Shown here: positions 50,353 to 57,614 of the stretch, one piece after another | Layout of the letters: every line of letters starts with the position of its first letter | Numbering within the stretch: position 1 is the stretch's first letter | Assembly (NCBI RefSeq): GCF_007673775.1 | Contig: NZ_VEAF01000006.1 | Location: 242,227-306,226 of the forward strand | Reading direction: 5' to 3' | Source: Curtobacterium sp. 9128 | Lineage (GTDB): Bacteria > Actinomycetota > Actinomycetes > Actinomycetales > Microbacteriaceae | Length of the DNA stretch: 64,000 nucleotides | Position numbers and translations under genes: made by a program | The notes under the pieces: model-generated | Seen by the model: the letters and a program-made list of their open reading frames with translations, nothing else | Databases searched by the model: none | Told to the model about the DNA's origin: nothing

Positions 50353-51213
50353 TCACCGCCGCCCGAGCACGTGCAGCGCGGCGAGGGTGGCCCCGTCGGT
50401 GACCTGTCCTGCCGCGATCGCGGCGTCGATCTCGGCCGCATCGAGTTCGACCGTCGTCCACGCCTCGCCCGGCTCGAGCGCCGTGTCCGTCCACCGCTCG
50501 ACGGTCCCGACGAACACCCGCGTGCGGACGTCGGAGATCCCCGGCGCCGCGACGAAGCTCCCGATCTCGACGAGCTCGCCGCACACGGCACCGGTCTCCT
50601 CGGCGAGTTCCCGCGCTGCTGCGTGCGCGGCGGACGCGTCGCCGGGGTCGACGGCACCGGACGGCAACTCGTGGCGGGGCTCGGGACCGGTCGTGTCGCG
50701 GATGCCGCGCACGAAGACGAGGCGACCCTCCACCGACGCCGCGACGATCACGCTGTCCGGGGACCGCACGCGGAACCAGCTCCGTTCCGCGTCGTCGACC
50801 GTCTCGGTGACGGTGAACCAGGGATTGGCGTGCACGACTGCCGGAGCCGAGCCGGGCCTCCAGTGGTCGCGCGACGGCACGCCGACGGTCCCCCGCTGCC
50901 GAGCCGCCATCCGGGCGAGCACGTCCACCTCGTGCTGGTCGGACGGCGGGTCGTTCGCGTCCATCCCGACCAGCCACGTCAGTCCCCGCAACCCGCGGTC
51001 GTCCCGCCCGACGAGCGCGAGCGCCCACACCGCGTCGGGGCGCGCTGCCGCCTCCCGCTGCGCCCAGTCGATCGCCTGCAGGGCGTCGGCGCCCGTCAGG
51101 TCGTGGGTCTCCGTGACGAACCCGTCGCCGTCGCGTTCCTGCAGGTACACGCGGAAGCGGGGGTGCTGGTCCTCCCAGGCGCTGTCGCGCTCGTCCACCT
51201 CGGAGGAGTCCAT
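50353..51213 (-). CDS. NUDIX hydrolase with an N-terminal extension
   Basis: A 286-aa protein. The first 105 residues (FRVYLQERDGDGFVTETHDLTGADALQAIDWAQREA...WLVGMD) are an unassigned domain; the rest resembles ADP-ribose pyrophosphatases, with PWFTVTETVDDAERSWFRVRSPDSVIV and the box SGAVDPGD-x7-AARELAEETG, in which Asp replaces the first Glu. TAGGCT (51225-51220) ends six bases before the ATG. It may act on an ADP-ribose-like substrate. Confidence 0.85.
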   Translation of the reverse strand: MDSSEVDERDSAWEDQHPRFRVYLQERDGDGFVTETHDLTGADALQAIDWAQREAAARPDAVWALALVGRDDRGLRGLTWLVGMDANDPPSDQHEVDVLARMAARQRGTVGVPSRDHWRPGSAPAVVHANPWFTVTETVDDAERSWFRVRSPDSVIVAASVEGRLVFVRGIRDTTGPEPRHELPSGAVDPGDASAAHAAARELAEETGAVCGELVEIGSFVAAPGISDVRTRVFVGTVERWTDTALEPGEAWTTVELDAAEIDAAIAAGQVTDGATLAALHVLGRR

Positions 51214-51332
51214 GCCCCGAGCCTACGACCGCCTGGCTCTGGCAGGGAGGCCACACGGACCGTCGTGGTGTGCCGCGGGTCGTTCTCGTACCTGCCCGTC
51301 GATCCGCAGGAACCCGCCTCTACACTCGGCGC

Positions 51333-51986
51333 GTGACCCCGTCCACGGCCCGACACCCGCACGAGCGGCGGCTGCCGGTCGCCCTCGCGATCCTGGTGAA
51401 CCTCGCGCTCGCGCTGCTGCTCCCCCAGCAGGTGCTGTTGTTGCCGTCGTGGGTGGTCCCCCTGCTCGGGGTCCTGCTGCTCACACCGCTGATCGTGTTC
51501 AACCCGCGCCGGCTGTCCCGCGAGGCCACCTGGTCGCGGTGGCTGTCGTTCGCCCTGGCGATCATGCTCACCCTGGCGAACCAGGTCACCGTCGTCCGGA
51601 CGATCGTCCTGCTCCTCGACGGCCACGCGAACGGCTCCGTCGTGCTGCTGACCGCCCTGCAGGTCTGGGTGAGCAGCATCATCGCGTTCGCGCTCGTGTA
51701 CTGGGAGCTCGACCGGGGTGGTCCCGTCGCCCGCCGGCGCCCCGGACTGTGGAAGACCGCGGAGGCCGACTTCCAGTTTCCTCAGGAGGCGGACCCCCGG
51801 AGCGACGCGTGGCGCCCGGTGTACCTCGACTACCTCTACGTGGCGCTGACGAACATGGTGGCCTTCTCGCCGACGGACACCATGCCGCTGAGCGTCCGCG
51901 CGAAGATGATCATGGCCTACCAGTCCATCGGCGGGTTCATCCTGCTGGCGCTCGTGATCTCCCGCGCGGTCAACATCATCTCCTGA
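51333..51986 (+). CDS. DUF1345 membrane protein
   Basis: A 217-aa protein with about five membrane helices. The signature VYWELDRGGPVARR, DFQFPQ, VYLDYLYVALTNMVAFSPTDTMPLS and RAKMIMAYQSIGG...SRAVNIIS is that of DUF1345. Function unknown. TACACT (51321-51326) ends six bases before the GTG at 51333, which sets the start. Confidence 0.88.
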   Translation: MTPSTARHPHERRLPVALAILVNLALALLLPQQVLLLPSWVVPLLGVLLLTPLIVFNPRRLSREATWSRWLSFALAIMLTLANQVTVVRTIVLLLDGHANGSVVLLTALQVWVSSIIAFALVYWELDRGGPVARRRPGLWKTAEADFQFPQEADPRSDAWRPVYLDYLYVALTNMVAFSPTDTMPLSVRAKMIMAYQSIGGFILLALVISRAVNIIS

Positions 51987-52005
51987 CGCGAGGTGCGGGG
52001 CGACG

Positions 52006-52437
52006 TCATCCGCCTCGAGATCGGCGCGTCGGCTTTGCCACCTCGACGTCGATCCCGTACTCCTCGGCCACCAGGATGATCGCCTTCTGCACCTTGCGCG
52101 TCCGTTCCGTGCGGAGACGCCCGATCTCCGGAACTGCGTCCGTCGCGAACAGACTCGGGATGCTGCGAGCCAGGTCGACCGGCCGGTCGAGTCGATCCCA
52201 CCGACGGAGGATCTCCACCAGGATGAGCACGGCCCACCGACGCTCGATCTCGATCAACGCGTTCGAACCGGTCGGGTGCGCGTTCTCGCGGAGCCAGCGA
52301 TCGGCTTCCTTCCGCGTCACCCAGTCCCGCTCGACGCCGTAGTGCAGGAACTCGGTCGTGACGAACCCCTGCGCGGTCGCAGGGACCCCGACGAACGGGA
52401 TCTCGTCGGGCCATCCCAGCTCGTGCGTCCCCGTCAC
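52006..52437 (-). CDS. hypothetical soluble protein at the end of the immunity-like array
   Basis: A 143-aa protein starting with GTG after a clear GGGAGGAAC. It contains VTRKEADRWLRENAHPTGSNALIEIERRWAVLILVEILRRWDRL and a basic C-terminus. I do not recognise the family. It is the last of the minus-strand series that follows the RHS locus, so it may be an immunity-type gene. Confidence 0.6.
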   Translation of the reverse strand: MTGTHELGWPDEIPFVGVPATAQGFVTTEFLHYGVERDWVTRKEADRWLRENAHPTGSNALIEIERRWAVLILVEILRRWDRLDRPVDLARSIPSLFATDAVPEIGRLRTERTRKVQKAIILVAEEYGIDVEVAKPTRRSRGG

Positions 52438-52474
52438 CGGCGTTCCTCCCGGTTCAGCCCGCTCGTCGCGAGGC

Positions 52475-52801
52475 TCAACTCAGCGCATCGAAGATCGTCT
52501 CGACGACGCGGGCGCCCACTGACGCCAGGCGGTCTCGCCAGGTCCTCGGTTGCTCCGGTTCCCCAACCGGACGCCGGAACAGTTCCTTCGGCACGGAAGC
52601 ACGACAGAGCTCGGCGTCGGCCGGGAGTTCCCCGTGTTCGACCTCGTACGTGCATTCGGAGCACACCATCGCGTCGTTGGTCGGAGCTCCCGGGTGCTCC
52701 TCCCAAGGGTGCCCGCAGGCGGAACACGAGGTCTGCCGCAAGCGACGACGAAGTGTCCGGGCACCCCGTGGGTAGGTCTCGCCGCTCGTCGTCTCGGTCA
52801 T
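52475..52801 (-). CDS. hypothetical protein with a CxxC...CxxC zinc-ribbon-like pair
   Basis: A 108-aa protein. Basic N-terminus, then CSACGHPWEEH and MVCSECTYEVEHG about 20 residues later, which could bind Zn, and a helical C-terminus. GATGAT ends six bases before the ATG at 52801. Unassigned; in the minus-strand series behind the RHS locus. Confidence 0.55.
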   Translation of the reverse strand: MTETTSGETYPRGARTLRRRLRQTSCSACGHPWEEHPGAPTNDAMVCSECTYEVEHGELPADAELCRASVPKELFRRPVGEPEQPRTWRDRLASVGARVVETIFDALS

Positions 52802-52848
52802 GTCGCGATCATCCCGTACGGGAGCCCCTGGCGGGAAGTCGCCCCGCA

Positions 52849-53106
52849 TCACTGGTCGGACGGATCTCGGAGCCACCTGGGTCCGAAGACGATGTCATCG
52901 GACAACGCCCGGTCCAGGAGACGGTCGACCGGGAGCTCGTACAGGCGGAACCCCAGCCGGTCGCGCTGGTAGCTGCGCAACTCGCAGAGCCGGACGATCG
53001 CAGCCTCCGCCTTCTCCCGCGTCTGGAAGAACCCGATCGTCTTCGAGATGACGACCTCGTCGGGCGCGGTCGTCGATTGATGTACGAGGAGCCATGTCGT
53101 GGTCAT
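52849..53106 (-). CDS. DUF7336-like small protein (possible immunity protein), copy 2
   Basis: An 85-aa protein: WLLVHQSTTAPDEVVISKTIGFFQTREKAEAAIVRLCELRSYQ...RLYELPVDR. The plan (strand, GFF/GVF strand, TREKAEAA helix, YxxYELD end) matches the neighbouring 53103-53351 gene and DUF7336, often seen beside toxins. The ATG overlaps the upstream stop (ATGA). A duplicated immunity-like pair. Confidence 0.6.
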   Translation of the reverse strand: MTTTWLLVHQSTTAPDEVVISKTIGFFQTREKAEAAIVRLCELRSYQRDRLGFRLYELPVDRLLDRALSDDIVFGPRWLRDPSDQ

Positions 53107-53351
53107 TCGACGGTGAACTCCGTCACCCAGTTCAGTTCGTCGACGAGGTACGCGTCGACGTACGTCTGCATGTCGCGATCCTTTCGGACTTCCTGTTCGG
53201 CACGGAGGGCGCCCTCTTCCGTGGTGAAGACACCGATGAACGCAACACATTCGAAATCGGTCTGCCCGTCCGGGTCCGCGGGGCCCTCACAGGACAGAAG
53301 CCAGACGGTCGACTCCTGCTGGCGCCTCAGCGGTTCTTGGTGCTGCTCCAT
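53103..53351 (-). CDS. DUF7336-like small protein (possible immunity protein), copy 1
   Basis: An 82-aa protein: VWLLSCEGPADPDGQTDFECVAFIGVFTTEEGALRAEQEVRKDRDMQTYVDAYLVDELNWVTEF in outline (WLLSCEG, FIGVFTTEEGALRAEQEV, AYLVDELNW). Similar in fold pattern to the next gene downstream, so the two are probably paralogues. ATG at 53351, GTG one codon earlier. Part of the array behind the RHS remnant. Confidence 0.6.
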   Translation of the reverse strand: MEQHQEPLRRQQESTVWLLSCEGPADPDGQTDFECVAFIGVFTTEEGALRAEQEVRKDRDMQTYVDAYLVDELNWVTEFTVE

Positions 53352-53523
53352 CACAGCGACGTCCTGACATGTTTCGCTCGATCACCGTACGACAGAACTG
53401 CCGAAGGAGGTCTTTCACACTTGCCTCTGCGCACGCGGTCCCTCGAAACCCCGAGGTTCAACGACTGCTGAACCCCCGCCCGCTCGCAGATTGGCCGCGC
53501 GAATCCCAGTGCGATCACCACCG
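53352..53523. other. 172-bp gap, no gene seen
   Basis: GC drops here relative to the left side. No convincing gene, hairpin or promoter could be assigned. Confidence 0.4.
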
Positions 53524-54054
53524 CTACTCACGAGTCCCGATTCTGTCGATCTCTTGAGTGATTCGTACGACTGATCGCTGCACAACGCTCGAGCCGCCCA
53601 GCGTCCAGAGTATGCCGTCGTCATCCTCGTCATCACTGGCTCCTCGAGTGATGGCAATCACACTGAAGTAACCGCGCGAATATCCAAAGTCGAGTGCACC
53701 CTGGTATGCAACACGCTCAACTCTCAGCTCACCGTCCAGTGAATGTTCTTTGACTCGGACCCATCCTCGCTCGAAAAGCATGCGCCGATCGCGATCTACC
53801 CAGATGCTCAAGAAGGGGATCCGAACGAGGATCAGGGCGGCCATCAGTGCAAGCAACGCGAAGGCGATGCGGGGCCCAGAATCATGACCCGAGCGCCAGG
53901 AGATCAGGCTTGAAAGCGTGAGGATCACGACTCCCGCTGCAGCTGATACCAGTCGAAAGCCGCCATTGACGGGGATCTTGACGCAATCGGTCTTGATCGA
54001 GCCCACCTCCGTGAACTGTGCCCATGGTATCGATGATACTGACCATGAGCCCAC
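53524..54054 (-). CDS. two-helix membrane protein with PH-like C-terminus, immunity-like
   Basis: A frame of up to 176 aa. Two membrane helices (RLVSAAAGVVILTLSSLISW and IAFALLALMAALILVRIPFLSI) precede a soluble part (VDRDRRMLFERGWVRVKEHSLDGELRVERVAY...FSVIAITRG). The same architecture appears in the gene at 56758-57237 next to the RHS pre-toxin module, so both may be immunity proteins. Start uncertain: GTG at 54054 or 54006. Confidence 0.5.
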   Translation of the reverse strand: MGSWSVSSIPWAQFTEVGSIKTDCVKIPVNGGFRLVSAAAGVVILTLSSLISWRSGHDSGPRIAFALLALMAALILVRIPFLSIWVDRDRRMLFERGWVRVKEHSLDGELRVERVAYQGALDFGYSRGYFSVIAITRGASDDEDDDGILWTLGGSSVVQRSVVRITQEIDRIGTRE

Positions 54055-54209
54055 TCCTTCTTCACTGATCCGATGGTGCTTCCGACACCCCGCCCGAGCC
54101 GACAGGCGCGTCGAGCGAGTCCTGTCGTCGATCGAAACATGCGGGCGCGCGGTCGATCGACGTGTCGTCCTGCGGCGACGGCAGGGTCCGCCCTCGCGGC
54201 GTGATGGGC

Positions 54210-54353
54210 CTGCACAAGGGCCTTGGAAGCGAATGATGTTCCGATTGCACCGATCGCGGTCCGATCAGCCTCCGTGTAACGGCCCTGGGGCGCGGCGGCG
54301 GCAGCGTTCACGACGGCGCATCCTGACGCATGCCGAGCACCGGGACAAACCTG
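54210..54353 (-). pseudogene. remnant of an RHS pre-toxin module
   Basis: A frame inside otherwise unassigned DNA reads GCAVVNAAAAAPQGRYTEAD then RTAIGAI, closely parallel to GCGVLQTAAYAVQGRYGEAA then VAAIGIV in the pre-toxin module at 57234-57587. It lacks both a start and the surrounding gene. This indicates an older displaced RHS tip, so the array contains more than one generation of toxin cassettes. Confidence 0.45.
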
Positions 54354-54528
54354 CACGCAAATGAGAGTGCCCTGGCAATGAGCCGACTGTGTTCGCTCAC
54401 GCCGCCTGTTCGGCGCCGCGGCGAGGAAGAAGCGCTGTTGCAGATCGGCGCGACACTGCCGATTCGTCAATGGTGGGCGGCGATCAAGATGACCAGCGCA
54501 CCAAGGATCGGCACAAAGACCCACGACG

Positions 54529-54747
54529 TCATGCGCTCCTGCGATAGCGGCGTATGGTCCTCGCGTCCCCATCCTCCTCACGCGGCCGCCGCCCCAACAC
54601 GAGCGCAAGTACCACGAGTACCAGCCAAAGGACCACCAGAGCTGGACCCAGACCATCCCCGAAGATGCCCACCAGTGCAAACGCCGCCAGCATCAGTGCG
54701 ATGACGACTCTCACCAGATCACCATCGATCGCGAACCCCTTCGCCAT
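54529..54747 (-). CDS. small two-helix membrane protein
   Basis: A 72-aa frame with hydrophobic VVIALMLAAFALVGIFGDGL and LVVLWLVLVVLALVLG segments and a charged tail. It overlaps the end of the broken gene upstream by 29 bases. The ribosome-binding site is weak. Possibly part of the array. Confidence 0.45.
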   Translation of the reverse strand: MAKGFAIDGDLVRVVIALMLAAFALVGIFGDGLGPALVVLWLVLVVLALVLGRRPREEDGDARTIRRYRRSA

Positions 54748-55288
54748 CTTCGACGGTCAATTGGTGCCGCCGTTTCGATGCGGTAGTCGCAATGCTGTTC
54801 GGTGCGCTCCATGATCCGGTTCCTGACATGGCAAGTGAGGGCGGCTGCCGACTCAAGTCTCGCGAATCGGTCAGAACGTTGCGGAAGTGCCGAGCGAGAA
54901 CTGCATCCCGATAGGACTGTTCATTGATTCCTCGTAAGCCCCACTCGGCAACGTACGATGCTACATGCGACGCTTCCACCCCGTCGGGACCCATTTCCCT
55001 CGGCAAAGCCGCTCTCGAATCGGGATCGGCAATCGCAACAAAGACATGCCCGGTCGGTTCGTCGACGGGAATCAATGCCACGTACCCTGGTGAGTACGGC
55101 CCCGAGGTGGTGATGTAGAGCTTGATCGATGCTGACGGCCCGAGGTCCGCCGAAGGATCAGCTTTCGCGAGGGACTTGGCCCAGTCTGTTCGCGTGCACC
55201 TGGCTCGCAGCTACCGACGCGTACCTGACCTCGTCAAGATCAGCAGCGAAACGGCCGCCGCTACGATGATTATCACCACGGTGTTCAT
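54719..55288 (-). pseudogene. membrane-anchored immunity-like gene interrupted by an in-frame TAG
   Basis: ATG at 55288 opens a 25-codon anchor (MNTVVIIIVAAAVSLLILTRS) that ends at TAG (55213-55211). The same frame continues past the stop as a coherent protein (TRTDWAKSLAKADPS, IKLYITTSGPYSPGYVALIPVDEPTG, VEASHVASYVAEWGLRGINEQSYRDAVLARHF) to 54719. The second part has no own start until a GTG at 55081. Best read as one gene of about 190 codons broken by a nonsense mutation. Coupled to the upstream gene by TGATG. Confidence 0.6.
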
Positions 55289-55587
55289 CAGACCTCGCTT
55301 CCATCGGCGTCGTGTGTCGCGGGCCAAGTGATCCGAAGTGCCCTTCGCCGTGGAGTAGAGGCCTCAGTATCCGTCGATTCTCCGCACGGATCCTGCGAAG
55401 ACATATCACCCTGGCCACGCGCAATTCGCCGATCTTCCAAGCCTCCACGTTCCTGTTCCTTCCCCAACGGGGTGTGGTCAACGCGGCACCGTTCCCGACG
55501 GTCGGCCCAGATCCGGCACTGAACCGCGGAATGAAGAGTCGCCACCCAGTCGTCGACGCCGACGTCGGGCTTGGTGGTGACAGTCAT
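55288..55587 (-). CDS. small hydrophilic protein in the coupled array
   Basis: A 99-aa frame beginning MTVTTKPDVGVDDWVATLHS and rich in Arg, Asp and Glu. The composition alone would not support it, but its ATG overlaps the stop of the four-helix protein (ATGA) and its stop overlaps the next ATG (TGATG), the tight packing expected in a real operon. Unassigned. Confidence 0.45.
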   Translation of the reverse strand: MTVTTKPDVGVDDWVATLHSAVQCRIWADRRERCRVDHTPLGKEQERGGLEDRRIARGQGDMSSQDPCGESTDTEASTPRRRALRITWPATHDADGSEV

Positions 55588-56105
55588 CTCATCCACCTGG
55601 ACCCAGAAGCTCTCACCGCGGCGGGGATGCCCGTCGCGTATGTTCCGAAAGCCATCAGCGTGATGATCCAGGGAACTGCTGCGTACACGATGACGTCACT
55701 GAGTGACCAGTCCTGCCTCAAGTAGTTGGATTGCGGGAAACCGCCGGCGGCGAGTACCAGCGGCGGAACAGAACAGACCAGGAGCGCAGGAACCAACACG
55801 GCGAGGGGCGTGAGGATGCGCGCGGCAATCGGGCGCACCTCGAGAAGATGTCGAACAAGCGGAGCATGACGGGCCAGGACGCCACCGCTGGAAAGGGCAA
55901 CAGCACCCGCTGCCCAGATCCACGTTGAATACGCGTACCGGATGAACCCTCCAGCAGTAGACCAGGCTTGCAGTTGCCGCTGCGTCTCCTCGAGTGGGAT
56001 GAGTCCACCGATCCGCGAATAGAGCGGCGGCAACGGCGAACCCGCGATGGCGAGAACAGCGAAAACGACCGCTGCGAGCAAGAGTGCCGAGCTGAAACGC
56101 CTCAT
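55584..56105 (-). CDS. four-helix membrane protein of the array
   Basis: A 173-aa protein with helices at ALLLAAVVFAVLAIAGSPL, YSTWIWAAGAVALSSGGVL, ILTPLAVLVPALLVCSVPPLVLA and DVIVYAAVPWIITLMAFGTYA. No family recognised. ATG at 56105, first of a set of coupled minus-strand genes. Multi-helix proteins of this sort are frequent immunity proteins for pore-forming or membrane toxins (inference only). Confidence 0.6.
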   Translation of the reverse strand: MRRFSSALLLAAVVFAVLAIAGSPLPPLYSRIGGLIPLEETQRQLQAWSTAGGFIRYAYSTWIWAAGAVALSSGGVLARHAPLVRHLLEVRPIAARILTPLAVLVPALLVCSVPPLVLAAGGFPQSNYLRQDWSLSDVIVYAAVPWIITLMAFGTYATGIPAAVRASGSRWMR

Positions 56106-56135
56106 GAAGATTGCCCCTACCGGCGCCTCCTCGCT

Positions 56136-56495
56136 TCACAGCGAGTCGGCGCGTTCCTCGTGACTCGGTATGAGTATGCACCGACTCGGTATGAGTATGC
56201 ACCGCCGACCACCTGCCCGGCGAACCATCCGGGTGCGGCTCTGACCGAAGTTGCTTGACCTGTTGAGCTGCGCAATTCGCGGCGCGCCAACTTCATGGCA
56301 GACCAGCTGCATTTCCATATCCTCGCCCTTCGTCCCCGAGGCATGTTTGAGGATATTCTTGTAATCCTTCCACATACGACCTCCACTCAGATCAAAGTTC
56401 ACGGTCAGATTGGTGGAGGGATCGCCCGCAATCGCCTGGCCGACGGAGTACCCGCGCCAAAACCCCTTCTTTGTGTAGTACACCTGCGTTTGCAC
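56136..56495 (-). CDS. orphan fragment, possibly a displaced toxin tip
   Basis: The 119-codon frame from GTG 56495 encodes VYYTKKGFWRGYSVGQAIAG, NLTVNFDLSGGRMWKDYKNILKHASG and QLVCHEVGAPRIAQLNRSSNF. The frame is open upstream to about 56690, adding CTLCQYC and a Lys/Gly-rich stretch (KKYGGGGSKYIKYIRVRRGSKG), without any start codon. So it looks like the 3' part of a gene whose 5' part is missing. The C-terminus carries a 7-residue duplication (RCILIPS twice). Not recognised. Confidence 0.4.
   Translation of the reverse strand: MQTQVYYTKKGFWRGYSVGQAIAGDPSTNLTVNFDLSGGRMWKDYKNILKHASGTKGEDMEMQLVCHEVGAPRIAQLNRSSNFGQSRTRMVRRAGGRRCILIPSRCILIPSHEERADSL
56162..56203. repeat. 21-bp perfect tandem duplication
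   Basis: GACTCGGTATGAGTATGCACC at 56162-56182 is repeated exactly at 56183-56203. In frame for the orphan fragment. Recent event, since there is no divergence. Confidence 0.92.
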
Positions 56496-56757
56496 CCCCT
56501 TGCTGCCCCGCCTGACCCGTATGTACTTGATGTACTTGGACCCGCCCCCACCATACTTCTTCCACCCGCTCCCTCCGCTGAGGTCGCAATACTGACATAA
56601 GGTACATTTTCGGCGTTCAGCTCGGTCTTCATTGGACTGTGGCCTGAACAGCAGACCGGGAATAGCACGACGGCCGTGCCGGTGTCGTTATCGGGCCTAT
56701 CGCGACCGGCTCGCTATCCGCCGTGGTGACTCGCTCGGCCATTCTCCGTCGAAGCAG
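56496..56757. other. 262-bp low-GC stretch between array genes
   Basis: Holds the start-less upstream extension of the orphan fragment (to about 56690) and then nothing assignable before the stop of the next gene at 56758. Confidence 0.4.
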
Positions 56758-57237
56758 CTAGCAGCGGCGAGACTTCTGGTGCTCTTGGACTCGACTATCT
56801 ATCTCAGCCCTAACCCTTTTCGCGGTCGGTACCGAGCAGATGGTCGACGGGAATTCTCTCCACCGCCCATCGACTCGCAAGGTAAGCATCCGCGTGTATC
56901 GATAAAAAGGGTCGATTGAAAGTTGCGTGAAGGCGTTGAGTGTTCCGCTGTACCCTTCCGTGTTGAATCCACCAACACGATTATATCTGTACGTCCGCGT
57001 GAACAACCATGACCGAATCACAATCCCCTCTTCAGAGAGGAAAAGCCCCATCCTGCAAGCTCGAAGGATCCACATTGCGAGACCGAGGAGAATACACAGT
57101 TGAGTTAAGCTCCAACCAAAGTTCAGGATTGAGGCAAACAGGCTTCCCCCGAATATGAGAACGAAAACTAGAGCTATGAAGATCGGCCCGATTCGTGTTC
57201 CAGGCACGCGATGAATATGGGATTGTAGCTTTGTCAT
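56758..57237 (-). CDS. two-helix membrane protein coupled to the RHS pre-toxin module, likely immunity protein
   Basis: A 159-aa protein from the ATG at 57237, which overlaps the pre-toxin stop (ATGA) and follows GGAGG. Helices IGPIFIALVFVLIFGGSLFA and LTQLCILLGLAMWILRACRM are followed by a PH-like part (GLFLSEEGIVIRSWLFTRTYRYNRVGGF, RMLTLRVDGRWREFPSTI). Immunity genes normally follow the toxin tip directly, which is the position here. The longer upstream frame to 57573 is a shadow of the pre-toxin gene. Confidence 0.6.
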   Translation of the reverse strand: MTKLQSHIHRVPGTRIGPIFIALVFVLIFGGSLFASILNFGWSLTQLCILLGLAMWILRACRMGLFLSEEGIVIRSWLFTRTYRYNRVGGFNTEGYSGTLNAFTQLSIDPFYRYTRMLTLRVDGRWREFPSTICSVPTAKRVRAEIDSRVQEHQKSRRC

Positions 57238-57587
57238 CGTAGCCTCCATCTCTTCACGCTTTTTTGCGAGGTAGCCCAATTCGATGCCCCTGAAACGATA
57301 GCCCAGCTGGCGGCATTCGAGTGATAGTTCACAGCCCTCACGTGCGCTCTGACCCGATAGCTCGGTATCGCCCGCTTCGCCTTCACCGCCGAGCGCATGC
57401 CAGCGCGAATGACTGATTTGCCTGCTCTCTCGAGCGACTTTGCAAGTCGCAAGCCTGGGACGATACCTATCGCCGCGACCGCCGCTTCGCCGTAGCGTCC
57501 TTGAACAGCGTAGGCGGCCGTTTGCAGAACGCCACATCCGACTGTGACAGCCGCAACAGGAATGAATCCGCACGCAAAGAATAGCAC
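57234..57587 (-). CDS. RHS pre-toxin module cut off by an upstream in-frame TAA
   Basis: 117 codons from a GTG: LFFACGFIPVAAVTVGCGVLQTAAYAVQG then RYGEAAVAAIGIVPGLRLAKS is a typical hydrophobic pre-toxin region of RHS proteins, followed by a basic helix and a short tail (AHVRAVNYHSNAASWAIVSG) that may be a truncated toxin. It is in the same frame as the RHS core, separated only by TAA (57617-57615) and nine sense codons, so it was once the C-terminus of that protein. Confidence 0.6.
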   Translation of the reverse strand: MLFFACGFIPVAAVTVGCGVLQTAAYAVQGRYGEAAVAAIGIVPGLRLAKSLERAGKSVIRAGMRSAVKAKRAIPSYRVRAHVRAVNYHSNAASWAIVSGASNWATSQKSVKRWRLR

Positions 57588-57614
57588 TTGTGCAGCCTTG
57601 CTATCAGTCAGCGA

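Noticed and set aside
53925..54680. 251-codon minus-strand frame as a real gene
   Set aside because: Composition is erratic; only a short middle part resembles a pre-toxin region, so it was kept only as a remnant.
56758..57573. 271-codon frame as one long immunity protein
   Set aside because: Its first 112 codons are the shadow of the pre-toxin module; the ATG at 57237 has a ribosome-binding site and a stop overlap.
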